Shown in pieces: positions 1 through 10,079 of a stretch of DNA of 64,000 nt. The stretch covers positions 7,192,001-7,256,000 of the forward strand of contig NC_064220.1 of the NCBI RefSeq assembly GCF_023101765.2, in the 5' to 3' direction. Under the pieces are notes generated by a model. The model did no database searches. It worked only from the letters and a program-made list of their open reading frames with translations, and was not told the DNA's origin. Source of the stretch: Spodoptera frugiperda. Lineage: Eukaryota > Arthropoda > Insecta > Lepidoptera > Noctuidae. Positions within the stretch are counted from its first letter, which is position 1. Each line of letters starts with the position of its first letter. The translations under genes and the position numbers were made by a program.

Positions 1-486
1 GAGTAACAAAACAAACAGACACACAGACTTCCGTTTTTATAGGTAATATTAGTAAGAATAATACTAGGTATTAGGTACCTACACTGCCCGAACACATTAA
101 GCAACCCTAAAACTATGAACTCCTCCTCATTTCATAGTTCAACAAGAGTTACAATAAAGTCGAATATCATCTAAATTGCTAATGCTCGGGCCACACTAAC
201 GGGAAATACCATTAATTATCGCGACAATGAACGTTAACCGTAAGTGTAGCCACTACTTAACGGCATAATTGACAAGGCGATAGCTCAGGTGGCGGTATAA
301 GAAACTCTCAATAATTTATACTAGAAATACTCATCGGCAAGAATGTAATTACATCTGTGGACACTTACATAGTCTGTGACAATGGACTGTCCATTTGATA
401 GCGTTAGCTCAAGCCGTCCGTCTTTTGACTCGAATACATCGTACACTTGTGCTGAAATATATTGCAAATTATCTTAACTACTATGG
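1..486. other. AT-rich non-coding stretch at left edge
   Basis: I see no exon, repeat or RNA gene that I can support here. By position it should be intron of the AIFM1-like gene, whose last visible exon ends at 888 and whose C-terminal exons must lie beyond the left edge. Confidence 0.4.
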
Positions 487-760
487 TATGTATAGGCCGA
501 AAAACGAGTAGATGGAGCATCTGATGGTAAGCAATCGGTACCGCCCCTAGATCCTCCACCTGATCCGGAGCTGCGGATTAGGTCAGGAGTAGAAACGCGG
601 TGGTTTTTAATCAGTAAGAGTCTGACACTATCTCTCGCCTCGCCCAAGACGGGAGAAGTCATCATCATCAGCCGGAAGACGTCCTCTGTTGAACAAAGGC
701 CTCCCCCGCAATCCTCCACGGAGAACAACAAGCCGCCACCTGCATCCACTGAATCTTGGG
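487..760 (+). repeat. Composite of three dispersed repeat fragments
   Basis: Positions 487-560 match the family A repeat (core CTGATGGTAAGCAATCGG). Positions 560-665 match the 3' end of the GC-rich LINE family B (CCGGAGCTGCGG, then CGCCTCGCCCAAGACGGGAG). Positions 666-760 resemble a third repeat carrying GTTGAACAAAGGCCTCCCCC, seen again near 17265. The abutting fragments show successive insertions. The short ORFs here are by-products of the repeats. Confidence 0.6.
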
Positions 761-887
761 ATACCTACCAATAGTAGACTTACAAGTATATGTAATGAGC
801 CCAAACTATCTAGTTTGGTTGTATGTCTGGTTATGAGGACATATGGTTCCAAAGCGTGATTTTTAAGCTTGTTCTAAGCGTACGTAC

Positions 888-3800
888 CGTTGGGTACGAG
901 TTTGACGCCCTCGCACTTGATGTGCTCCGAGGCCCAGACGCCGAGGTACTCCGGCAGGATGCCTGACAGTATACCCTTGTCCTTGTACACGTGCACCAGT
1001 TCAAGTGGAGGAGTGTCTTCTCGAGGAAATATCTTGTCTGAAACGCAAACGTCGTCATCATCAACATCAAGGCCACTGCAGAACTATTGTCCTCCTATAA
1101 TCTCCATACTTGTCAAGCAGGTTGGGGATCGCAGTTAAAAAGGATAAGGATCTTTGTTTAATGTGTAGTGCCTTAGTTGACACACAATACCCGCGGGAAG
1201 AGTGGGCGTGGCGACAAATGTATTATACTGTGCCGTCTTTATAATATTAGTGTAAGTATAGAAAATGTATTAAGATTCACTCACTCATCCTGCCGAGATG
1301 CCACGCCAGTTCACAGCCCAATGGACCGGCGCCGATCACTGTCACATGATTCGCCTCTTTTACTTTTCTGTAAAGATAATTGAGACGTGAAACGTATGTT
1401 TCGTTGTGTGAATCTTCCTAATCCCCGATTCCCGAACAACAACCCTTAAATTCTTAACCCCCAAAAAGCCGACAACGCACTTGTAACGCCTCTGGTGTTT
1501 CAAGTGTCCATGGGCGGCGGCGATTGCTTACCATCAGGTGATAAGTCTGCTTGTTTGTTTCATAAAAAAAGGCCTAAAACTAGTATAATACATCAAGACG
1601 TCACGTGCGAGATCATTGGTAATCTTTGTACATACCTGTACGCTATCTCAAAGTCTCTGATTGTTCTCAATGTGCACACTCTTTCCCTTACTTGTTTCGG
1701 TGCAGATTTGACAATCGATAGATTTTTGGCCTTTACACCTGTACACACAATATAAAAACTGATTTACCTGACAATTGGTAGAGAGAGTGAGACCAATGTT
1801 TAGAAGGTACAAGTTTATCAGGGGATGGCGGATGAGACAAATGTGTAAATCAGCTCTTACGACACCACGACAGAGGTGGTGGTTTCAAGATGTCTAGGCT
1901 GTCGTTACCACAAGGTACAAGAATATCTTAGAAGGGATGTGTTTCACCCACAAAGTGACCAGTACGAGCCCTTAGTACGATTTTACTTTACTTTACGTTG
2001 AACGAAAATGAAACGAGAGCGCTCGGCGCTCTGATTGGTTGGTTCATTCGCGTCGGCCAATCGCCAAGCGCTCTCGTTTCGTTTTCTCTCTTGTTAAAGT
2101 CACTTCCATCGCCTATCTGGAAGTCATTGGACGTCTCGTGGCTTATACAGTTGACGATGATGTGTTTCTGACCTGGTGCGAGAAGACAGCGCTCGTAGTA
2201 TATAGGACGTTCGCCGCTCAATGTTTTGACGTAAGCCACGTGGTCATCCGCATCGATCCTCGTCACGCACCATCCCGACGCAATGGACACCGCCGGACCT
2301 CTTTTCTTCCGATAAAATGCGACTGCGTCCAAAAATTCTCTGCACTCTGCGTTTAGCATCCTACACAAAATTATTACTTATCTTTAAAAATAATCTTAAT
2401 GAGGTCAGGATTACATTTATAAGTAACTACTTATACGCAAGATTTTGGTGATGTCAGTTGCGGGTGTCCAAGGGCGGCTCTGACTGCTACCATCAGGTGA
2501 TCCGTCTGCTCATTTTGTCGCCCTAATCCACAAAAGAACTGCGTAGTTAAACTCAGGTTCTAAGCAACGACATGAAATTGTGACGATGATAATCATTGGT
2601 AAATAAAATATAGAAATACTCAACGTTTTTCTCTTATCGTCCTGGATGTAAGTCAAAACTTTCGGGTCTGGCGGGTCCGGGTTTAGCCACATCTCTTTAC
2701 TGAGAGGCGGCCTCTGGTACGGTACCGAGTCTTCTTTCGTTACAAAGAACACCTGAAACATTTACATTTTCAAAAATTATATTTACTAATATCATAAGTT
2801 AGTGTGTTTGTCTGTCCAAACGGCTGAGGGGGTTGGGATGATTTTTGGAACAAGAGATAGATTATGGTTTGGAATAATACATAGACTACTACTAATGTAA
2901 AAGAAACCGTGTAGCAACGGCAGAATACATTCGTCATCACGTAGGGTGATAATCTACAACCGGCCTTAAACGTTTTCACCCAAATATAGTTTATCTGCAC
3001 TGACTGCAGTTTTTTTGCGTAACTATAAATAAGTATATGATGTAACGCCCATTACACTATCGCCAAGTTCAGCGAACGAGTGTTCATATTCGTCCACGAT
3101 CCGTGAGTAGTGAGTAGGAGTAACATTGGAGAATACGGACGAATATGCGCGATCGTCGATCGTGTTCGCGCGTATTCATCCGCCGAGTATGTAGAGATGT
3201 CATTATGTAGCATACCTTGGCGCGTTTGTCGTGCTGCATGATAGATCTGTATGCGGCCCAACCGGCGGCCCCGGTGCCTATAATGAGATACTGCACACAT
3301 GGCGGCAGATCCCTGTCGTGATACGGCCGTCTGATCTTCCGACGCGGCCGCCCTATGCAACAAATATTACAAATATATCAGCCACAGTTTTACATGAAAT
3401 AGGTACTCACACAAAGTCAAAGTCAAAGCATTTATTTCAATTAATCCTAAATAAGGCACTTTTGAAACGTCAAACTGAATTGTCCGTTAGTCTGTCTGTC
3501 AGTGAAGCTAGGCGCTCGTTCCAAAGTGTACAGTGCTGTCAACGAGACCTGGCAGGTCTGAAGTTAGGCTTTGCGAACTTTCGTGCAGGTACATTCGTGT
3601 ACAAAACTATTACTGCAATATTTTTTTACTAGCTACTTCCGCGCGGTTTCACCCGCTCTGCTCGGTTCCTATTGATCGTAGCGTGATGATTTATAGCTTA
3701 TAACCGTTCTCCATAAATGCGCTACCCAACACAAAGAATTATTCAAATCGGACCAGTAGTTCCTGAGATTAGCGCGTTCAAACAAACAAAAAATCACACA

Positions 3801-6800
3801 AACAAACTCTTTAGTTTTATAATATTAGTATATGTAGATAAACCTAATATACTAATAAAAATCCCTAATCAGTGACGAAGTACAAATAATCCAAATATAT
3901 TATTTTTTCATAAACTGCGTTAAATCATAAATGAGTTTTCTCGATTGGCGATTTAAAACTCTATTGTATTTTGGTGGCATATTTAATAATATAAGTGCCA
4001 ACTGACATTTGCACAAATTAATTGCAAACTTAAACACTAAACAAAAAGTAACAAAATACTTAAAAACTTAACAACAGAAATTAACAGCAGTAATAACGAA
4101 ATATAGGTACGAAAAGTTTTGTTACCGACTGCACTCAGAAAGAGATAGTGACACTAACACAACGTCGATCCTAACGTGTGACAGAGACATATTACCGGGT
4201 ACCGAATATTGCCGAATAAGCGCGAAGATTCACGAAGTAACCAAAAAGGGATGTCCAAGTGGCGTGCGTTAGGGTATTGTTTAATCGATTTTCTTAAAAT
4301 CGATTACTACGAGACAAATTACTTATCACACCAAAATATATTTATTTTCAATGTATTTTCAATTGATGTTTTAAATTTTCTTAAGCAGTAACAAAATTAA
4401 CTATATTTCTAAATTTTATTTCGTTTAATATATCATATAAAAAAAAAACAATAAACTCTAAATAAAAATATCGATTGCGATATTTGATCGATAAAGGGTC
4501 AATTGTATTTAGAAATGGTCAATCTCTATAGCCTAGATCGCCGCCCCCCGCACCTCGCCTCATGCCACCATTTGGTTCTAAAAAAGACTTATTGCGCAGC
4601 CTTCTGCACGTAGTTCGTAGTGCCAAGATCCGTTGACAGTACTGTAGCTTCGAATGAAGAAGAACGAGCAAGAAACTCCATCGTTACTCTTTTAAAATAA
4701 AGTTTTTTACAATATCTCTGATACACTATTTATCTATTGTATATATATGTAGGAACAATGTAACTACAATACGTCAAAACTAACGGGACAATTGACAAAA
4801 CCAATTTGTAAAGAAAATAAAATAGCGGGTTATTTGAAACATAGTGCCCACATATGTACACTTACAATTTTGAAATAATGCTTCTATATGTACAAATAAA
4901 AATAATATATAATTTAATCTTTCAAATAAAAAAAATAACTGCTTGATGCCACAGGATCCCTAGACTGCATTGGAATAAATTAATACTTTAAGTTAACGTG
5001 TAACTAGTGATCGTATTAGAGCATTGTCTAGTGTGAGCGAGCGTCCAGTGGAGCCGGACCAACATGTTGTCACGCATTTTTATCTTCAATATAATCTGAC
5101 AGGATGGATACTACAGATTTTTTACCATATGAAATAAATGATACTAACTAATAAACAATCACAGAAATTAAATACGACTACATTAAATATACAATCATGA
5201 AGACGGCAAATACTACTTTCTGAAAATTAATGATCTTCTTAGCAAAGGAAATACCTACTGCTCAAATTAATGATAAAAACACAAAAAAAAAATGTCAACT
5301 TACATACAATTTTTTCACTCGCAACCTCAGCCATTTCTCTCCACAAATACAATTTATACGCCTGAAAGAAAAAGAAAATTAGAGATGCAACGGATTAAAT
5401 AATAAAATAATAGTGACGAATATCCGCTAGCCGGATATAAGGGGTATATTTAGCATCATATGATTAGCGCGCATCATAAAAACTGTCTTTTTCCTTAGAC
5501 TTACTCTAAGCTAGATTATCTGCTAACCTCCTCTGTCAGGAATGCCAGAATATAAACACAGAAAACAGTATATTATAATATCAATGTGGCATTACTCAGA
5601 TTTTACAATAATCCGACTCTTTGCTACTCAACACATGAAAAGGTAAAAATTCAAAATACGGCTGGAAAATTAAGTTGACAAAATAACTGTCACATCACAT
5701 GTCATACGACCCATAGGCGTAGCCAGGGGGGGGGGGGGTTGGTACGACATGACTACCTATGAATCTGTTTATTACATATTACATAAATTGTTTTTTTTTC
5801 TCATGTATGAAGGAAGTTTTGTTCGTTTTTTTTTACATTTAATGGGTCGACTTTCTTGAACCCCTCCCGATACTAAAACCTGGCTACGCCTATGATACGA
5901 CCATCTAATCACATTACATAACACTAGTGTTTCATTATTCTGTGCGCCTAGAAAGAAGACAATAAATATAACGGTATTGCGATTAATTCGTGTTTTACAA
6001 ATGGTACTCGGAGAATCGGACATAATCGGCATATCCGTTGCATCTCTAATGAAATTAATCAGGCCCCCAACTAGCAACTTTTAATTACTTTCATAATAAA
6101 GCAATATAAACTAAGTAAATTAAATTATTATGTTATTGACTTAAAGTTATTGAAAATTCTTAGTTTATCTATAATATAAAAATAAGTCGGGTTTTCCTTC
6201 CTGACGCTATAACTCTAGAATGCACGAACCGATTTCCACGGTTTTGCATTCGTTGGAAAGGTCTCGGGCTCCGTGAGGTTTATAGGTAAGAAAATTCATA
6301 AAAAAATTTAAGAGAAACGCAGGATAGCAGGGAATATCATTGGCGAAACGGAGTTCGTCGGGATTGCTAGTCTATAATATAAAAATAAGTCGGGTTTTCC
6401 TTCCTGACGCTATAACTCCAGAACGCACGAACCGATTTCCATGGTTTTGCATTCGTTGGAAAGGTCTCGGGCTCCGTGAGGTTTATAGCAAATAAAATTC
6501 AGAAAAGAAAAGCAGGAAAACAGGGAAAATCATTGGTGGCGAAACGGAGTTTGCCGGGTTTGCTAGTTTTATATAAAATAATAAATAATCACATTGATTG
6601 TCCACGGTTACTGAATCAAATAAATATTAACGTGCCTTACAAACTCGCTCGGAAGTCTAGATATCGGTTGTTTAGCGCTAAGAACTTTAAAACCAATCTG
6701 GGCCATTTTTCAACTGTAAATAGAATGCAGGGTCAATTTAGTCGTCTGTCAAGCTCACCCAACGTAGATATCGACATGTTTTACTCTTTACATAAATTCA

Positions 6801-9719
6801 AGTCTACCCTACACAGGGCATTATCATAAAGGTGAAATTGGGATATTATTGTTTTCTTTTATTGTTTTTTTTAGACTTAGAAACTTAGAAGATGTTTAGG
6901 TTTTTTCTTCATCCTTTCTGTTATTTTTCGATAGCACAGGTCAGCGCAAAGTAGTTATATCGAACAATCAGCGTTAATTTACACGATCACTTACTTTCAA
7001 TTCATCTATACTTAATATGTCAATCCTATGAAAGACATTGCTGTATCAATGTGTCAATCTATTAATAAGTTCTGTAAATGTTTTTCTTACTCCTATGTTT
7101 AATGCATGCCGTGGCAGCCTTTAATTAAGGCTACACTACAAAATGTATTTATGTGAGTGCTGTAACATTTATTTTCTGGTGTATGCTTTGTTGGTTGTCC
7201 TTAAATAAATAACATAACCGATAACGGCTTATTCAATTAACTGTTTGACGAGGAACTCGACTAGTTTCAAGCCATGCTAGAGGCTACTGACCAGTAGCAG
7301 GCAGCGCCATGTCGAATGCTGCTCATGAATATGACCCTAGCATGGCTTGAAACTAGTCAAGTTCCTCGTCAAACAGTTAATTGAGTAAGCCGTTATCGGT
7401 TATCTATAATATAAAAATGAGTCGGGTTTTCCTTCCTGACGCTATAACTCCAGAACGCACGAACCGATTTTCACGGTTTTGCATTCGTTGGAAAGGTCTT
7501 GCGCGCCGTGAGGTTTATAGCAAAAAAAATCAGAATAAAATCAATAAAATAGCCCGTCTGGTGGCGAAACGGAGTTCGTCGGGTTTTGCTAGTGTTATAT
7601 AAAATAAACTAAGAATTTTCAATAACTTTCGTAAACATTTCGAGTAAATATATATAACAAGCAATACTTGTACGTGTATCCTACTGGTTCAACCACTCTG
7701 CAAAGCTCTAGTTAAACACTGTTTCGTTACAAGATAAAGTTGAACATTTTAGATTATGTTAATGAGCTTTTAGGGAACAGAGAGTAACGTTCCCTAAGAA
7801 AAGGAGGATCCTTCGACCAGGCGAGGTGATAATGCCTGATGGGGCTTTCTGCCCAACTGTTGGTCGTTGGGATTTTCTGTTTATACGCATGTAAACTTCG
7901 TATGTGCGATGTAGGATTTATGACGTCATCTGTTGATTTGTTCGTCAATTGTCTATATGCGACTTCTGTCATCTGTCACTTGTCATGTGCCGCCACAAGT
8001 TGGTTTCTGAGTTTCTCTACATATTTCTATTTTAAACATGCAACATTATATGCTTATCATTTTGTGCAGGAAAATACCATTTTAGTTTGGGAATGTGGAA
8101 CTTAATGATAATTTTTAATCACAACGATTTCAACCTTGCAATTTAAAATTTTTAAAGAAGCGTCAATTACTCATTTAGTAATATTTTTAGCTAAAAATTG
8201 TCAATGTCAAAGTCAAAATTATTTATTTTAAATAGACCAGGAGGGCACTTTTAAACGTCAAAGCAAAAAGCAGAATGATTGAATTAGTTAAATGGCTAAT
8301 AAAAATAATTAAGGTAGGTACCTACGGTCTGCTAACTACATTGCTGAAGTACTGTAAACAATAAGTACATTAATACGCGCTATGTACCAATATCGTTGCC
8401 AGTTGGAGGTGTCACTTTATTTAGCACATCTACCGCTGTCCAATTCTGAGACGTAAGCCCTGCAGCTCTGGTCTAGTTTCAGACAAAAGCCGATAACGAA
8501 TATTTAAGCATAGGAAAAAAGAAACAAAATTACTTAAAAGAGCAAATAGTCTAGCCAATTTAGACAAAAATGTACGAAGAAAGTTGCGTTTCAGGTTGAT
8601 GCAATACTTTAATTTAATTTATATACTATTTTTGTGCTTAGTAATGGAACAGCGATTTGTGTTGTTATTACTGTTGCGAACTCTCACCAGTCTCATTGCA
8701 CCCTTGTAGAAGAATGAGTATAAGGTTTGGATTAATGTGGCCACTCGTCCGGCGGATTGAGCGTTATGTGTCACGTACTGATGCATTAAACACTTCGTTA
8801 ATATCACTCATACATCTGTATTGCCTCCTACTTAACACATTAGACGCCATGTCGGACAACGTTGTCCGACACTAGTGGAGGAATAGCCTTTAACAGTTTT
8901 TTGTTGGCAGTGAAAGGCTTAATTGATTAACTGTTTCATCATAACTAATCGGTCTACTACTCCGAATTTATGTGCAATTTCTACTTTCCGCGTAATGGGT
9001 TCTACCTGCTCGATACGGATATCTGATAAGATTAGAATTACTTAAGAAAAAGGAGAATGCCCAAAATTATATAGCGCTAAAACGTAAATCGATAAAAATA
9101 AATTATGCGAGGCAAGGTATGATATTGTTGCAGCGCAGTCATCTGGTTTAAATAGCTATTTGATTGAATAACTAGGCCGAATGTTGATTGAACAATCGTC
9201 ACGGAAAGACCAACTAGTTAGCTGATTGAAACATAGCCCGTAGAACAGAGTGAACATAAATCAGTCAGGTGATTGAAATTTACTTCATAGCATATAATAT
9301 ATTCATAGGATATACGTAATACATAGGATAACGATTTGGGGCAACCCGATTTGGATTGAATTAGGTATTGCAACATTACCCATTTAAATATGCAATGTGA
9401 AATTATTGATCTTTTCTAACTTTAATTCTGGACCTAGCATAAACGTAAACATTAAAATGAGATACTAACCATACCAAACGCACCAAAAAACGACAACAGA
9501 GCCCACAAATAAATCCAAGGAAATGGCGGAGGTGGAGGCGGCGGCGGCGGCGGCTCCGGCGGCACCGGCTTCAACGAACAGGGGCCCCTCTGCCGCGCGC
9601 AGTCGAGCATAGGCTGCAACCACCATCAACACACATGTACAAACTACAACTTCAATATGCAGACCTTTTACAAAGACTCTCACCTTTCTCAGCGTTTTAA
9701 GCTGAAAGTTGAAAATCAT
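888..9719 (-). CDS. AIFM1: Apoptosis-inducing factor, mitochondrial (AIFM1-like), partial
   Basis: FAD/NAD-dependent oxidoreductase of the mitochondrial intermembrane space, known for respiratory-complex upkeep and caspase-independent death. Coding exons in order: 9719-9684, 9613-9470, 5361-5304, 3352-3216, 2752-2625, 2360-2173, 1738-1636, 1367-1285 and 1037-888. All joins are GT-AG and keep frame, giving about 342 residues; the C-terminal part lies off the left edge. The N-terminus is basic (MIFNFQLKTLRK), like a mitochondrial presequence. It is followed by ten prolines (33-42) and a hydrophobic segment (about 43-62), the probable inner-membrane anchor. The first Rossmann motif GTGAAG is at 105-110, followed by the family-typical YQRPPLSKEMW. 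The second motif GAGPLG is at 277-282, and GILPEYL lies in the last visible exon. Identity rests on motif order. A divergent AIF paralogue is the main alternative. Confidence 0.87.
1412..1570 (-). repeat. Family A dispersed repeat, partial
   Basis: Reverse-orientation copy with the core CTGGTGTTTCAAGTGTCCAT and CGATTGCTTACCATCAGGTG, the reverse complement of the family A core. It lies in the intron between AIF exons 7 and 8. Related copies occur at 2460, 13128, 14740, 16533, 17827, 17953, 32325, 39840, 57105, 58780 and 63658. Confidence 0.65.
1970..2098. mobile_element. Palindromic MITE, family G
   Basis: Near-palindrome running from CTTAGTACGA inward through GAGCGCTCGGCGCTCTGATTGG to the reverse complement. 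Related copies are at 13756-14081, 23160-23280, 26572-26722 and 30721-30832. It sits immediately downstream of AIF exon 6, so the apparent ORFs crossing it are not genes. Confidence 0.65.
2460..2523 (-). repeat. Family A repeat fragment
   Basis: Short degenerate copy carrying CTACCATCAGGTGATCCGTC, in the intron next to AIF exon 5. Confidence 0.45.
3411..3600 (-). repeat. LINE 3' end with GTCAAA-repeat tail (family F)
   Basis: Begins with AAAGTCAAAGTCAAAGC, the reverse of a TTTGAC microsatellite tail, then TTTATTTCAATTAATCC. Further copies are at 8205, 43530, 60318 and 63290 (the last on plus). This is the expected truncated 3' end of a non-LTR element, in AIF intron 3. Confidence 0.6.
3628..3835 (-). 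mobile_element. Helitron-like non-autonomous element (family I)
   Basis: Starts ACTAGCTACTTCCGCGCGG and ends near TATAATATTAGTATA. Read on minus this is TATACTAATATTATA...CCGCGCGGAAGTAGCTAGT, a TC/CTAG-type terminal arrangement typical of Helitron-like units. A similar copy lies at 57632-57845. The family assignment is by end structure only. Confidence 0.5.
3836..5303. other. AIF intron 3 interior, AT-rich
   Basis: No exon signal was found. Around 4590-4710 there is a fragment similar to the LINE family F body (GAACGAGCAAGAAACTCCAT, also near 43680). The 60-codon ORF at 4209-4391 lacks any recognisable content. Confidence 0.4.
5712..5894. mobile_element. hAT-like MITE with 8-bp target duplication
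   Basis: Perfect 16-bp terminal inverted repeats, CATAGGCGTAGCCAGG at 5712-5727 and its reverse complement at 5879-5894. It is flanked by the direct repeat ATACGACC at 5704-5711 and 5895-5902. An 8-bp target duplication with CA-starting ends is typical of hAT transposons. The interior is about 150 bp, has a G-run and no coding sequence. Confidence 0.8.
6168..6370 (+). mobile_element. Helitron-like unit 1 of a tandem pair
   Basis: Starts TCTATAATATAAAAATAAGT and ends GGGATTGCTAG, with A before and T after the element, as Helitrons require. The second unit begins at the next base. Confidence 0.6.
6371..6566 (+). mobile_element. Helitron-like unit 2 of a tandem pair
   Basis: Starts TCTATAATATAAAAATAAGT directly after the CTAG end of unit 1, ends GGGTTTGCTAG and is followed by T. 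It closely matches unit 1 and the unit at 7403-7592. Confidence 0.6.
6567..6829 (+). pseudogene. LINE reverse-transcriptase C-terminal remnant
   Basis: The plus-strand frame encodes a stretch with YKIINNHIDC, LLNQININVP, TNLGHFSTVNRM and VDIDMFYSLHKFKSTL, then a stop at 6829. This arrangement resembles the end of ORF2 in Jockey/CR1-type insect LINEs. It has no RT catalytic core, so it is a 5'-truncated relic. The upstream part of the apparent ORF is Helitron-like sequence, not LINE. Confidence 0.55.
7214..7403. mobile_element. Palindromic MITE, family H
   Basis: Long terminal inverted repeats of about 68 bp (7214-7281 and 7336-7403) containing AACTGTTTGACGAGGAACTC, with a short loop. Related copies are at 12925-13080, 28455-28605 and 60540-60600. 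No coding capacity. Confidence 0.75.
7403..7592 (+). mobile_element. Helitron-like unit 3
   Basis: Starts TCTATAATATAAAAATGAGT, ends GGGTTTTGCTAG and is flanked by A and T. It abuts the family H MITE. Same family as 6168-6566. Confidence 0.6.
7628..9469. other. AIF intron 2 interior
   Basis: AT-rich, with a family F LINE fragment at 8205-8285. The ORFs at 7839-8105, 8619-8807 and 8657-8875 show no recognisable motifs or splice context and I do not treat them as genes. Confidence 0.4.
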
Positions 9720-10079
9720 CTTCCACAGTCCCCGCAGGCCACTTTATTGTTTCTTACCCAGATCTTGAATGAACTTAAGTCTTAATAAACTCAGTATTCA
9801 AGAACTTAAAAACTGACACGGTGACGTAATTAGATACCGATACTTATTATCTTTGTTTTACCTAACAAAGGTACTTGTATGTATGCTTCTCACTCTGCAC
9901 AGGGATCCAGAGCTAAGCGTTAGCAGTGTATTCACATTGTAGGTCATGTTATATGTTTACGTACAAAATCTAGAAATAGCCTCAAAGATCGTACAAATAA
10001 CATCAATTTATTTTGCGAAACTATGCGACATTTGACCAATAAACTAAGCTAAAGTATTCAATTTTTTTTTAATCAGAAA
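9720..10079. promoter_or_regulatory. Intergenic gap upstream of the AIF start codon
   Basis: About 360 bp between the AIF start codon (9719) and the stop of the next minus-strand gene (10082-10080). It must hold the AIF 5' UTR and promoter together with the 3' end of the upstream gene. I cannot pick out a convincing core promoter motif. Confidence 0.35.

Noticed and set aside
1988..2368. 126-codon minus ORF taken as one protein
   Set aside because: Only 2360-2173 is the AIF exon; the rest reads through the donor into a palindromic MITE.
7839..8105. 88-codon plus-strand ORF with hydrophobic, Cys-rich content
   Set aside because: Located in an AIF intron, no motif or splice context, and its composition follows AT-rich DNA.
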